Below are positions 25,505 through 35,162 of a stretch of 64,000 bases of DNA, one piece after another (position 1 is the first letter of the stretch; every line of letters starts with the position of its first letter). The notes beneath the pieces are model-generated. The model was given only the letters and a program-made list of their open reading frames with translations, ran no database searches and was not told where the DNA came from. The stretch is from the NCBI RefSeq assembly GCF_049686335.1, contig NZ_JBAVHX010000009.1:186001-250000 (forward strand), given 5' to 3'. A program made the position numbers and the translations under genes. The stretch is from Buttiauxella sp049686335. GTDB lineage: Bacteria > Pseudomonadota > Gammaproteobacteria > Enterobacterales > Enterobacteriaceae.

Positions 25505-26528
25505 GCGTGAAAATTTCCGGCAGCGCTTTATGACACAGCAGAAGAGAAAGCCCTTCCAGCTCTGCCCATACCGATTGCCCATAATCTTGCTTGAGCGTCA
25601 GTTCGATTTGGCTGAGTAAACGCACAGCCTGGAAAAGCTGCTCCGCCGATAAACGATTGAGTGCTTCGGTGACGAGTGCGCGGCGGTTTTGCCATACACG
25701 TTGCTGATCAAACAAAGTCCGCAGCGGTGTCTGCGCCGACTGGCGTTTAAGATTAACCAGTTGCAGCAATTCACGCTGGATTGTGCGTAGTAGAATGACT
25801 GGCTCACTGGCTTCCAGCTTTAATTGCTGAAGGATATGCAGTGCGCGTTTACTTTTACCCGCAAGAATCGCATCTACCCAATGGAACGGCGTGAAATGCG
25901 CGGCATCATTAACAGCCTGCTCGACGCGAGGCAGTGTCAGCGTACCATCCGGCCAAATTAATGACAGGCGTTCCAATGCCTGTGATAGCGCCAGCAAGTT
26001 GCCTTCATAGCAGTAACAAAGTAGCTGGTTGGCAGCCTCATCCAGATTCAGGTTCATCTGTTTCGCACGTTGTGAAACCCAGCGCGGCAGTTGAGCCTGC
26101 TCAGGCGTCTGGCAGGTTACGAGCACGCTTCGATCGGCAAGCTTACCCAGCCAGGCCGCATTCTCCTGCGCTTTGGTGAATTTGTTACCGCGCACCAACA
26201 GCAAAATATCGTCGTGCAACAGAGACACCAGCGTTTCGAACTGTGCATTTATGGCAGCGTTCGGCCCGTTTTCAGGCAACAACAGCAGAAGAGTCTGGCG
26301 ACTGGCGAACAGGCTTAACGCCTGACAAATTGAGAACAGATCTTGCCAGTCGGTGCTGGCGTCAATCTGGACGGTGTGGTGTTCTTCAAAGCCTTGAGTA
26401 CTCGCTATCTGGCGAATCGCATCCTGGCTTTCCTGAAGTAATAGGGGATCGTTTCCGAGCAGCAGATACGCCGCGCGCAGCCCTTCATTGAGCTGCGCGC
26501 GGAGTTGTTCAGGGTACAACCGAATCAT
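25497..26528 (-). CDS. holA: DNA polymerase III delta subunit
   Basis: A 343-residue clamp-loader subunit. The N-terminus MIRLYPEQLRAQL, the LLLGNDPLLLQESQ block and the FTPFHWVDAIL block match E. coli HolA. Delta opens the beta sliding clamp during loading. Four-base overlap with lptE upstream and eight-base overlap with nadD downstream show one operon. Confidence 0.97.
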   Translation of the reverse strand: MIRLYPEQLRAQLNEGLRAAYLLLGNDPLLLQESQDAIRQIASTQGFEEHHTVQIDASTDWQDLFSICQALSLFASRQTLLLLLPENGPNAAINAQFETLVSLLHDDILLLVRGNKFTKAQENAAWLGKLADRSVLVTCQTPEQAQLPRWVSQRAKQMNLNLDEAANQLLCYCYEGNLLALSQALERLSLIWPDGTLTLPRVEQAVNDAAHFTPFHWVDAILAGKSKRALHILQQLKLEASEPVILLRTIQRELLQLVNLKRQSAQTPLRTLFDQQRVWQNRRALVTEALNRLSAEQLFQAVRLLSQIELTLKQDYGQSVWAELEGLSLLLCHKALPEIFTHG

Positions 26529-27142
26529 TTGCTACCAGACGTCGCCGAAAGCGTGGTCGACGTACGGCCTGTAGATGTTGCTGAAGCCGAAGTCGTGCCA
26601 GTCACCGGTTTCTCGGCTTCGTGGGTTTCTTTAACTTCGGCCGCATGCACTGTCATCAACTTACGAATAAGCTGTTGGGCAGCAGAGGCGTACATCTCTT
26701 TGATCAGCAATTCTTGCTCGGCATCTTTTGCCAAAGCTGTCAGTGGGTTATCAAAGAATGATTTATACACTTTGACACTGATCGGGTAGATATCTTCGCC
26801 TGGAATCAACACTTGCGCTGAGACCGTCATGACCATTTGATACTCGGCAGTACGCCCATCCTGGAAGATGGATGCCGTATCCTGGCCCATGGCACTGCCC
26901 AGCAAGCGCAGGGACGGAATATCCTTACGCACGCCCGTACCCGTATCTTCCACAAGCGTAACGCCGTTCAGACGCAACTGAGAGCGAACTTCACGCGCCA
27001 ACGGGCCGTTTGGATCACCCGAGTTAAAGATCATGGTTTTCATTTGATCTGGAACTTGCGCGCTGCCATGCAGACGAAAACCACACCCGGCGGTGATAAG
27101 CACCGCCAAAGTAACTAACAAGCTGACAAAGGGATGTCGCAC
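26525..27142 (-). CDS. lptE: LPS-assembly lipoprotein LptE
   Basis: A 205-residue outer-membrane lipoprotein with lipobox LITAGC (Cys20), then GFRLHGSAQVP. It plugs the LptD barrel and helps insert LPS. The C-terminal tail is rich in Ser, Thr and Ala and varies from E. coli. It is 14 bases from leuS and overlaps holA. Confidence 0.95.
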   Translation of the reverse strand: MRHPFVSLLVTLAVLITAGCGFRLHGSAQVPDQMKTMIFNSGDPNGPLAREVRSQLRLNGVTLVEDTGTGVRKDIPSLRLLGSAMGQDTASIFQDGRTAEYQMVMTVSAQVLIPGEDIYPISVKVYKSFFDNPLTALAKDAEQELLIKEMYASAAQQLIRKLMTVHAAEVKETHEAEKPVTGTTSASATSTGRTSTTLSATSGSK

Positions 27143-27156
27143 GGTTCCTCCTGCGC

Positions 27157-29739
27157 TTAGCCCACAACCAGGTTGAGCAGTTTGCCCGGCACGTAAATCA
27201 CTTTACGTACGGTCACACCCTCAAGATATTTCGCAACCAGATGTTCCTGACCTGCGCGTTCTTGCACTTGTTCTTGCGTCGCATCAGCCGGAACAGTGAT
27301 TTTGCCACGAACTTTACCATTCACCTGCACAACGACCAGCAGCGAGTCTTCGACCATTGCTGATTCATCAGCCTGTGGCCATGGCGCGTTGTCGATATCA
27401 CCTTCACCGCCCAGAGACTGCCACATATCGAAGCAAGCGTGTGGGGTGAACGGATAAAGCATACGCACCACCGCTAACAGGGCTTCGTTCAGCAGTGCAC
27501 GGTCTTGCAAACTTTCCTGCGGTGCTTTTGCCAGTTTGTTCATCAATTCCATGATGGCAGCAATCGCGGTGTTAAAGGTCTGACGACGACCAATATCATC
27601 GGTCACTTTCGCGATAGTTTTGTGAACATCACGGCGTAATGCTTTTTGATCTTCGTTCAGCGCTGCAACATCGAGTGCTGGTGCAGCACCACGGCTGGTG
27701 TGCTCGTAGGCCAGGCGCCAGACACGTTTCAGGAAGCGGTTTGCCCCTTCAACCCCTGATTCCTGCCATTCCAGCGTCATATCAGCAGGAGAAGCAAACA
27801 TCATAAACAAGCGAACGGTGTCTGCGCCGTAGCGTTCAACCATCACTTGCGGGTCGATGCCGTTGTTTTTCGACTTCGACATTTTGCTCATGCCAGCATA
27901 GACCAGTTCATTGCCTTGTGCGTCAGAGGCTTTGATAATACGGCCTTTCTCGTCACGCTCTACAATCGCTTCAGCCGGGGAAACCCAGTTACGCTCACCG
28001 TTAACGCCGGTGTAGTAGAACGCGTCTGCCAAAACCATACCCTGACACAGCAGCTGTTTGGCAGGCTCGTTAGAGGTCACCATGCCCGCATCGCGCATCA
28101 GTTTGTGGAAGAAGCGGAAGTAAAGCAGGTGCATGATGGCGTGTTCGATACCACCAATGTAAATATCAACCGGCAGCCAGTAGTTAGCCGCCTTGGAATC
28201 CAGCATTCCTTTGTCGTACTGCGGGCAGGTGTAGCGCGCGTAGTACCAGGAAGATTCCATGAAGGTATCGAAAGTATCAGTTTCACGCAGCGCAGGCATG
28301 CCGTTAACCGTGGTTTTTGCCCACTCTGGATCGGCTTTAATTGGGCTGGTGATACCGTCCATGACCACATCTTCTGGCAGGATAACCGGCAGTTGGTCTT
28401 CTGGGGTTGGCATCACAGTGCCGTCTTCCAGAGTGACCATTGGGATTGGCGCGCCCCAGTAACGCTGACGGGAAACACCCCAGTCACGCAGACGATAGTT
28501 AACTTTGCGCTCACCTACGCCTTTTGCAGCCAGTTTATCGGCAATCGCATTAAAGGCATTTTGGTAGTCCAGACCGTCAAACTCACCAGAGTTGAACAGC
28601 ACGCCTTTTTCAGTCATCGCTGCAGCAGACAGGTCAGGCTCGCTACCATCAGCATTCAGAATGACAGGTTTGATTTGCAGACCGTATTTGGTGGCAAATT
28701 CCCAGTCGCGCTGATCGTGGCCAGGAACTGCCATTACCGCACCTGTGCCGTATTCCATCAGCACAAAGTTAGCCACCCAAACTGGGACAGATTCGCCAGT
28801 CAGTGGATGGATTGCGTTAACGCCAGTCGCTACGCCTTTTTTCTCCATGGTTGCCATTTCAGCTTCAGCAACTTTGGTATTACGGCACTCATCGATGAAT
28901 TCAAGCAGTTCAGGATTGTTTACCGCCGCTTGTTGCGCGATAGGGTGACCGGCTGCAACCGCCAGGTAGGTCACACCCATGAAGGTGTCCGGGCGAGTAG
29001 TGTAAACAGTCAGTTTTTCAGCGCTGTTTTCAACGTCGAAAGTGATCTCTACACCTTCGGAACGGCCAATCCAGTTGCGCTGCATGGTTTTGACCTGATC
29101 AGGCCAATGGTCCAGCGTATCCAGATCGTTTAACAATTCGTCTGCGTAAGCGGTGATTTTGATAAACCACTGTGGGATCTCTTTACGCTCAACTTTGGAG
29201 TCACAACGCCAGCAGCAGCCGTCGATAACCTGTTCGTTTGCCAGAACAGTCTGGTCATTCGGGCACCAGTTAACCGCGGAGGTTTTTTTGTAAACCAGGC
29301 CTTTGTTGTACAGCTGAGTGAAGAACTGCTGTTCCCAACGGTAGTATTCCGGGGTACAGGTCGCCAGCTCGCGGCTCCAGTCATAGCCAAAGCCCAGCGT
29401 TTTGAGCTGGTTCTTCATGTAGTTGATATTGTCGTAAGTCCACGGCGCAGGTGCGGTGTTATTTTTTACCGCTGCCCCTTCGGCTGGCAGACCGAACGCA
29501 TCCCAGCCGATTGGCTGAAGCACGTTTTTACCCAGCATGCGCTGGTAACGCGCGATAACGTCACCAATGGTGTAGTTACGAACGTGGCCCATGTGTAGTC
29601 GGCCAGAAGGATAGGGTAGCATCGAGAGGCAGTAATACTTCTCTTTGCCTTCGTCTTCGGTTACTTCAAAAGTACGCTTCTCTTGCCAGTGAAGTTGTAC
29701 GTTGGATTCTATCTCTTCCGGGCGATATTGCTCTTGCAT
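27157..29739 (-). CDS. leuS: Leucyl-tRNA synthetase
   Basis: An 860-residue class I synthetase, the E. coli length. The HIGH motif is PYPSGRLHMGH (42-52), the KMSKS motif is SKMSKSKNNG near residue 620, and the editing CP1 insert carries TTRPDTFMG. It charges tRNA-Leu, including the leuW product encoded in this window. First gene of leuS-lptE-holA-nadD. A 428-codon ORF on the opposite strand is a shadow. Confidence 0.98.
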   Translation of the reverse strand: MQEQYRPEEIESNVQLHWQEKRTFEVTEDEGKEKYYCLSMLPYPSGRLHMGHVRNYTIGDVIARYQRMLGKNVLQPIGWDAFGLPAEGAAVKNNTAPAPWTYDNINYMKNQLKTLGFGYDWSRELATCTPEYYRWEQQFFTQLYNKGLVYKKTSAVNWCPNDQTVLANEQVIDGCCWRCDSKVERKEIPQWFIKITAYADELLNDLDTLDHWPDQVKTMQRNWIGRSEGVEITFDVENSAEKLTVYTTRPDTFMGVTYLAVAAGHPIAQQAAVNNPELLEFIDECRNTKVAEAEMATMEKKGVATGVNAIHPLTGESVPVWVANFVLMEYGTGAVMAVPGHDQRDWEFATKYGLQIKPVILNADGSEPDLSAAAMTEKGVLFNSGEFDGLDYQNAFNAIADKLAAKGVGERKVNYRLRDWGVSRQRYWGAPIPMVTLEDGTVMPTPEDQLPVILPEDVVMDGITSPIKADPEWAKTTVNGMPALRETDTFDTFMESSWYYARYTCPQYDKGMLDSKAANYWLPVDIYIGGIEHAIMHLLYFRFFHKLMRDAGMVTSNEPAKQLLCQGMVLADAFYYTGVNGERNWVSPAEAIVERDEKGRIIKASDAQGNELVYAGMSKMSKSKNNGIDPQVMVERYGADTVRLFMMFASPADMTLEWQESGVEGANRFLKRVWRLAYEHTSRGAAPALDVAALNEDQKALRRDVHKTIAKVTDDIGRRQTFNTAIAAIMELMNKLAKAPQESLQDRALLNEALLAVVRMLYPFTPHACFDMWQSLGGEGDIDNAPWPQADESAMVEDSLLVVVQVNGKVRGKITVPADATQEQVQERAGQEHLVAKYLEGVTVRKVIYVPGKLLNLVVG

Positions 29740-29989
29740 GGCAGCCAGTGGTCCTGTGATGAAAGACAGCTACAGGTTGTAGCTTTAACTATTAATTTCA
29801 GATCGGCATAGCATAGCCGATAAGAGTGCTGCAAAACAGCCTTTCAACAGCTGCCATGCCCTTTTCTCATTTGCAGTTATTTACGCCGCATGTGGGCAAA
29901 CTAACATAGTGGTAGCCGATTAAGGTCTACTATTAGAGTAGGTTACACGACCCTGAAAGCAGGAAACTCTTCAAGGAGGCAGACAGACG

Positions 29990-30472
29990 ATGAACAAGGT
30001 TGCTCAATTTTACCGTGAACTGGTGGCCTCACTCACCGAGCGGTTACGTAATGGAGAGCGTGATATTGACGCTCTCGTCGACAGCGCACGTAAACGCATG
30101 AACGAAACCGGGGAGCTGACTCGTACCGAAGTTGATGAAGTGACACGTGCAGTCCGCCGTGATTTGGAAGAGTTTGCTCGTAGCTATAACGAAAGCCAGA
30201 ACGAATTTACCGACAGCGTTTTCATGCGCGTCATTAAAGAGAGTCTCTGGCAGGAGCTGGCGGATATCACTGATAAAACGCAGCTTGAGTGGCGTGAAGT
30301 GTTTCAAGATCTGAATCACCACGGGGTTTATCACAGTGGGGAAGTGGTGGGGCTGGGCAACCTGGTCTGCGAAAACTGCCATTTCCATCTGGCGATTTAT
30401 ACCCCAGATGTGCTGCCTGTCTGCCCAAAATGCGGGCACAATCAATTTAGCCGTCGGCCTTTTGAACCTTAA
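29990..30472 (+). CDS. ybeL: DUF1451 zinc-ribbon protein YbeL
   Basis: A 160-residue cytoplasmic protein. The first 110 residues are charged and helical (probable coiled coil), followed by a C-terminal zinc ribbon with CxxC pairs Cys127/Cys130 and Cys145/Cys148. An AAGGAGG ribosome site precedes it. Function unknown. In E. coli the next genes are ybeQ and others; here a TRAP-type binding protein follows after 24 bases on the same strand. Confidence 0.93.
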   Translation: MNKVAQFYRELVASLTERLRNGERDIDALVDSARKRMNETGELTRTEVDEVTRAVRRDLEEFARSYNESQNEFTDSVFMRVIKESLWQELADITDKTQLEWREVFQDLNHHGVYHSGEVVGLGNLVCENCHFHLAIYTPDVLPVCPKCGHNQFSRRPFEP

Positions 30473-30496
30473 TCCTCACAACGCGAAGGAACCGCA

Positions 30497-31543
30497 ATGC
30501 AACGAAAGTTACTGGCCAGAACGATGCTGGCCGCTTTCCTATCCACGCTGCTGATACCGACCACGGTGTCAGCAGTTCAGACGCTAAAGTATACCGATCA
30601 CGAACCGCTGGGCGGTATGCGCACGACTTTTATCAAAGAGGTGTTTTTTGCCGAAATTGAGAAGGAATCACAGGGTCGCCTGAAAATTGAAGACCACTGG
30701 AACAGCAAACTTGCGCGCAGTTACGATGCGCTGAGTGTGGTGAAAGAGGGCAAAGTGGCCGATATGGCTATCGTTGTACCTGAATACACGCCAAAGGAAT
30801 TTCCCCTACAGCAGATTTTCAAAAGTTTCCCGGTAGGTCCGACGGGAGATAAGCAGGTGGAGTTTTTCCGCAAGGCTTACGCCACGATCCCGGCTTTACA
30901 GGCCGAAGTTGCCAGGCAAAATATGGAAATTGTCTTTTTGGCAACGGGCTATCCCGTGGCGTTTTTTAGTACTAAGGCACTGAATAATTTGAGTGATCTC
31001 ACCGGAACAAAATGGCGTTCAGCCAGCTTCTGGCACCAGGATTTTTTAAAAAATAGCGGTGCGATTCCCGTTTCGATGCCGTGGGGCGAGGGGATTTATG
31101 ATGCCCTTAAAGCAGGAAATCTGGATGGGTTGATGGTCAACGTCGACAGCGGCTATGAACTTAACGTCCATAAAACGGCACCTAATATCATGATCTCCAA
31201 AGATTTGTGGTTGGGGCACGTTTACCTGCTGGTGATGAATAAAGATACCTGGAATAAGCTTGCCGACGAAGATAAACAAGCGGTTCAGCGCGCAGCCACG
31301 AAAGCCTATCAAACATTAGGTTCTGTCATGGATAGCAGTTATGACGGGATGCTTAACGAGTTACGCAAAAACGATGTGAAGATGCGTGAACTTAAACCTG
31401 ATGAACTGAAAAGTTGGGAAGCCGCGACACGCTATCAGGAAGTGCAGCAGAAATGGGTACAAGAACAAGAGAGTAAAGGCGTGACAGAGGCGGGGTCGAC
31501 AATGGAAAAAGTCACTGCGCTGATAAAAGAGACGATGAAGTAA
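30497..31543 (+). CDS. TRAP-type (DctP-family) periplasmic solute-binding protein, orphan
   Basis: A 348-residue protein with a signal peptide ending VSA/VQTLKY and a DctP fold. The family's substrate-binding arginine is likely in the GTKWRSASFW segment, and the GLMVNVDSGYEL and LVMNKDTWNKL blocks are typical. DctP proteins deliver carboxylates to DctQ/DctM membrane partners; none is encoded in the window. It is probably co-transcribed with ybeL and ends at a strong terminator. The ligand is unknown. It may serve a distant TRAP transporter or a sensor. Confidence 0.88.
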   Translation: MQRKLLARTMLAAFLSTLLIPTTVSAVQTLKYTDHEPLGGMRTTFIKEVFFAEIEKESQGRLKIEDHWNSKLARSYDALSVVKEGKVADMAIVVPEYTPKEFPLQQIFKSFPVGPTGDKQVEFFRKAYATIPALQAEVARQNMEIVFLATGYPVAFFSTKALNNLSDLTGTKWRSASFWHQDFLKNSGAIPVSMPWGEGIYDALKAGNLDGLMVNVDSGYELNVHKTAPNIMISKDLWLGHVYLLVMNKDTWNKLADEDKQAVQRAATKAYQTLGSVMDSSYDGMLNELRKNDVKMRELKPDELKSWEAATRYQEVQQKWVQEQESKGVTEAGSTMEKVTALIKETMK

Positions 31544-31570
31544 GACTGGAAATAAAAGTTTCACAAGCAA

Positions 31571-31604
31571 TGCCTGCACAATCACAAGGTTGTGCAGGCA
31601 TTTG
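31571..31604. terminator. Bidirectional terminator between the TRAP gene and gltL
   Basis: An 11-base perfect stem TGCCTGCACAA / TTGTGCAGGCA (31571-31581, 31590-31600) with an eight-base loop, between convergent genes. T tracts are short on both sides. Confidence 0.8.
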
Positions 31605-31609
31605 TATGA

Positions 31610-32335
31610 TTAGTGCAGTATTTTCGCCAGGAAGTCTTTTGCACGTTCGGACTGCGGGTGGTTAAAGAAATCCTCTTTGTTCGAGTCTTCGACAATCTTC
31701 CCTTCATCCATAAAGATCACGCGGTTTGCCACTTTACGGGCAAAGCCCATCTCGTGGGTCACCACCATCATGGTCATCCCTTCGTGTGCCAGCTCAACCA
31801 TGACGTCGAGCACTTCGTTGATCATCTCGGGATCAAGTGCGGAAGTCGGTTCGTCGAACAGCATGGCTACCGGATCCATACACAACGCGCGTGCGATCGC
31901 CACACGCTGCTGCTGACCGCCGGAAAGCTGAGCCGGGAATTTATCCGCATGCGCCGTCAGTCCAACACGCTCAAGCAATTTCAGCCCTTTAGTCCGCGAC
32001 TCTTCTTTATTGCGTTTGAGTACTTTTACTTGTGCCAACGTCAGGTTTTCAATAATCGACAAATGCGGGAATAGTTCAAAGTGTTGGAACACCATACCGA
32101 CATGAGAGCGCAATTCAGCCAGATTGGTTTTCTTGCTATTCACTTGCGTGCCATTAACAACAATTTCGCCTTTTTGCACCGGCTCCAGGCCGTTTACGGT
32201 TTTAATCAGCGTTGATTTACCGGAGCCGGATGGCCCGCAAACCACCACGACTTCGCCTTTTTTCACTTCTGTTGAGCAGTCGGTTAGCACCTGAAAGTGA
32301 CCATACCATTTAGAAACATTTTTCAGGGAAATCAT
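31610..32335 (-). CDS. gltL: Glutamate/aspartate ABC importer, ATPase
   Basis: A 241-residue ABC ATPase with Walker A GPSGSGKST, signature LSGGQQQR, Walker B AMLFDEPTSALD and the switch histidine in VVTHEMGFA. It powers uptake of glutamate and aspartate with GltIJK. It is the last gene of gltI-gltJ-gltK-gltL; its ATG abuts the gltK stop. Confidence 0.97.
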   Translation of the reverse strand: MISLKNVSKWYGHFQVLTDCSTEVKKGEVVVVCGPSGSGKSTLIKTVNGLEPVQKGEIVVNGTQVNSKKTNLAELRSHVGMVFQHFELFPHLSIIENLTLAQVKVLKRNKEESRTKGLKLLERVGLTAHADKFPAQLSGGQQQRVAIARALCMDPVAMLFDEPTSALDPEMINEVLDVMVELAHEGMTMMVVTHEMGFARKVANRVIFMDEGKIVEDSNKEDFFNHPQSERAKDFLAKILH

Positions 32336-33009
32336 TACACTGTCCTTTTCTTCAAGTATGTGACCAACAGCGAGGCACTAAGACTGATGACGAAATACAC
32401 CAGACCGGCAAACAGAATCATTTCTACCTGGGTTCCGTCGCGTTCGCCAATGGTGGTCGCGGTACGGAAGAAGTCCGCCAGGCTCAAAACATACACCAGC
32501 GAAGTATCCTGGAATAATACGATGCCCTGGGTTAACAGCAGCGGCACCATCGCACGGAAAGCTTGCGGCAGGATAATCAGTTTCATCGACTGCCATTGCG
32601 TCATTCCGAGCGCCAGCGCAGCATGGGACTGGCCACGTGAAATACTCTGAATACCCGCACGAATAATCTCGGAGTAGTAGGCAGCTTCAAACATTGAGAA
32701 CGCGACCATCGCGGAAATCAGGCGGATATCCGTCTGTGGTGAAAGCCCTAACACTTTTTGTAAGAAACCCGGCACCACCAGATAAAACCACAGCAGAACC
32801 ATGACCAGCGGAATAGAACGGAAAACGTTGACGTAAGCGCTTGCAAACCAGGCAATCGGCTTGATTGGCGACAGACGCATAACCGCGAGCAAGGTGCCCC
32901 ACACAATACCGATGACAACCGCAGTCACCGTGATTTTCAGGGTGATAATCAACCCCTGGATCAGGTAAGGCATGGCGGGAAGAATTGAAGTCCAGTCAAA
33001 ATCGTACAT
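32335..33009 (-). CDS. gltK: Glutamate/aspartate ABC importer, permease GltK
   Basis: A 224-residue His/Glu/Gln/Arg-type permease with about five membrane segments and the ATPase-contact EAA loop (SHAALALGMTQWQSMKLIILPQAF). It pairs with GltJ. The start overlaps the gltJ stop by one base (TAATG), so translation is coupled. Confidence 0.96.
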   Translation of the reverse strand: MYDFDWTSILPAMPYLIQGLIITLKITVTAVVIGIVWGTLLAVMRLSPIKPIAWFASAYVNVFRSIPLVMVLLWFYLVVPGFLQKVLGLSPQTDIRLISAMVAFSMFEAAYYSEIIRAGIQSISRGQSHAALALGMTQWQSMKLIILPQAFRAMVPLLLTQGIVLFQDTSLVYVLSLADFFRTATTIGERDGTQVEMILFAGLVYFVISLSASLLVTYLKKRTV

Positions 33010-33749
33010 TATTTGCCTCCCATGTTGCCCGGCAGGCGAATTTTGCGTTCAACCACATACATCACCAGCATAATCACCGCGTTAATAAGAACATAAGCGA
33101 GCGTGATGGCGGTGAAGGATTCGTAGGCGTGCGCGGAATAGTCCAGCAGTTTACCGGCTTGAGCAGCCATATCGACCAGACCAATGGTTGATGCGATGGC
33201 CGAGTTCTTCACCAGGTTCATCATCTCAGATGTCATTGGCGGCACAATCACGCGATAGGCGTTTGGCAACAGCACATAACGATACGCCTGTGGCAACGTG
33301 AGTCCCATCGCCAGCGCGGCGTTTTTCTGCCCGCGAGGTAATGATTCAATCGCGGCACGAACCTGCTCACAGACACGCGCGGCGGTAAACAGACCGAGAC
33401 AAATCATCGACGACAAGAAGAACTGGATATTGGGGTCAAGCTCGGATTTAAACCACATGCCGAGATTTTCGGGCAGTAATTCCGGTACCACGAGGTACCA
33501 GGTAAAAAACTGCACGATAAGCGGCACATTACGAAAGAGTTCGACATAGAGCGTGCCAATACCTGACAGCCATTTATTAGGAACGGTACGCAAAATACCG
33601 AACAGTGAGCCGACTAGAAAGGCGATTATCCATGCGCAGATGGACAGGGCAACGGTGACCTGGAAGCCATTCCAAATCCAGCCCAGATAGGTTGTGTTGC
33701 CGAACGGGGCGGGCTGTAGAAATATTCCCCAGTTCCAGTCAATAGACAT
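33009..33749 (-). CDS. gltJ: Glutamate/aspartate ABC importer, permease GltJ
   Basis: A 246-residue permease with five predicted spans and an EAA loop (KNAALAMGLTLPQAYRYVLLPNAY). The start MSIDWNWGIF follows CGGAGT with good spacing and matches E. coli; a longer frame reaching 33785 has no support. The SroC-like RNA lies between gltI and gltJ. Confidence 0.96.
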   Translation of the reverse strand: MSIDWNWGIFLQPAPFGNTTYLGWIWNGFQVTVALSICAWIIAFLVGSLFGILRTVPNKWLSGIGTLYVELFRNVPLIVQFFTWYLVVPELLPENLGMWFKSELDPNIQFFLSSMICLGLFTAARVCEQVRAAIESLPRGQKNAALAMGLTLPQAYRYVLLPNAYRVIVPPMTSEMMNLVKNSAIASTIGLVDMAAQAGKLLDYSAHAYESFTAITLAYVLINAVIMLVMYVVERKIRLPGNMGGK

Positions 33750-33761
33750 AACGTACTCCGA

Positions 33762-33950
33762 GAAAAAAATGAGGGTAGCAGTCACGCTACCCTCGAAGAT
33801 TGATGAGAAGCTTGTACCCGGATTTCAGATCTTTGCCTGAGATTTATGGGGTACTTTCACGTCGGATGGGGAACGGCCATCCAACGCATAGTCTGTCCGA
33901 GCTTCGGTTCGTCAATCGGGAGGGCTGGGTCATCCCGGCCCCTGGTTCTA
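33762..33950 (-). ncRNA. sroC: SroC-like small RNA from the gltI-gltJ spacer
   Basis: The 202-base spacer between gltI and gltJ is GC-rich, folds into several hairpins and ends in a strong terminator: GAGGGTAGC / GCTACCCTC (33771-33794) followed on the minus strand by ATTTTTTT. In E. coli and Salmonella the same place yields SroC, an RNA processed from gltIJKL mRNA that sponges GcvB. The 5' end is approximate, as SroC arises by RNase cleavage. Identity rests on position and structure, not on a covariance-model hit. Confidence 0.7.
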
Positions 33951-33951
33951 A

Positions 33952-34863
33952 TTAGTTGAGTGCTTTATCGTTCGGTTCTTTGAACAGGGCTTTCATGTCG
34001 TCAGACAAAGCGAAGTTCATGTTGATATTTTTCGGTGGGATTGGATTCATGAACCACTTATCGAACCATTTAGCGGCTTCACCGGAGGTTTGCGCCTGAG
34101 CGATGGTGTCATCCATCAGCTTCTTAAAGTCAGCGTCGTCTTTACGCAGCATACAGCCGTACGCTTCGCGTGATTGCGGAGTGCCAACGATTTCCCAGTT
34201 ATCCTGTTTCTTCGCTTTCGCGCGCTCACCGGCCAGCAGGGCATCATCCATCATAAAGGCCACCGCACGACCGCTTTCCAGGGTGCGGAACGAGTCGCCG
34301 TGGTCTTTAGCGCTGATAATACGCATGTCCATTTTCTTCTCTTCATTCAGCTTGTTAAGCAGAACTTCAGAAGTGGTACCGGATGTCACAACGACGGCTT
34401 TACCTTTCAGGTCAGCAAAGTCTTTAACCGCGCCGCCTTTCTTCACCAGCAAACGAGTCCCTACCACGAAGATCGTGTCGGAGAACGAAGCTTGTTTCTG
34501 ACGTTCGAGGTTGTTGGTTGTTGAACCACATTCAAAATCGAAAGTGCCGTTTTGCAGTAATGGAATACGGTTCTGAGAGGTAATCGGGATCAACTTAACT
34601 TGCAGGTCAGGTTTATTCAGTTTCTTCTTCACGGCTTCAACGATGGCGTTGGAATAAGCCTGTGAATAACCTACCACTTTTTGTTGGTTATCATAGTAAG
34701 AGAAAGGAACGGAGGATTCACGGTGACCGACAACAATAACGCCATTAGCGGCAATTTTATCAAGAGTACTTTGCTGAGCGGCAGGTTTCGCATCTTCGGC
34801 GTGTGCGATACCTGCGCCTAAACCCATAACCAACAAAGCCGAGGCTAGTTTACGTAATTGCAT
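33952..34863 (-). CDS. gltI: Glutamate/aspartate periplasmic binding protein
   Basis: A 303-residue substrate-binding protein with a signal peptide ending IAHA/EDAKP and the amino-acid-binding signature VVGHRESSVPFSYYD. It captures Glu and Asp for GltJKL. The start MQLRKLAS at 34863 follows AGGAG with eight-base spacing. Upstream are NtrC-like sites and a sigma-54 promoter, pointing to nitrogen control. Confidence 0.97.
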   Translation of the reverse strand: MQLRKLASALLVMGLGAGIAHAEDAKPAAQQSTLDKIAANGVIVVGHRESSVPFSYYDNQQKVVGYSQAYSNAIVEAVKKKLNKPDLQVKLIPITSQNRIPLLQNGTFDFECGSTTNNLERQKQASFSDTIFVVGTRLLVKKGGAVKDFADLKGKAVVVTSGTTSEVLLNKLNEEKKMDMRIISAKDHGDSFRTLESGRAVAFMMDDALLAGERAKAKKQDNWEIVGTPQSREAYGCMLRKDDADFKKLMDDTIAQAQTSGEAAKWFDKWFMNPIPPKNINMNFALSDDMKALFKEPNDKALN

Positions 34864-35055
34864 TACCAACTCCTTTTCTTAATGCCAGAGGGCATTGATA
34901 CCTGATGTGTGTTGTTTTGTTGTTGTGTGTTACTGAACAAGCTCAATTCTTAGTCTTTTTGTTAACATTTAACCTAGCTTATTGTAAAGATTTTGCTAAG
35001 AAGATGTTTATTTTTGCGAACTATGCCGCACCGTTTAAAGGCAAAAAAACCTCGT

Positions 35056-35094
35056 TGCACTACTTTGGTGCTCGCGGTGTCATTGTTTGGTGCA
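35056..35094. promoter_or_regulatory. Pair of NtrC-like enhancer sites
   Basis: TGCACTACTTTGGTGCT (35056-35072) matches the NtrC dyad TGCACCA-N3-TGGTGCA in all but two defined positions. A second site has a perfect right half TGGTGCA at 35088-35094 and a poor left half. The two centres are 22 bp apart, two helical turns, as in known paired NtrC sites. Confidence 0.55.
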
Positions 35095-35162
35095 ACTCAA
35101 TGCATCGTGCTAGCCACAGGGTTGAGCTTCAGCATTTTGTTTGTTTCTTATGAGTAAATGAT

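Noticed and set aside
27847..29133. 428-codon plus-strand ORF
   Set aside because: It lies entirely opposite leuS, whose motifs and length are certain. It shows no family signature and no ribosome site.
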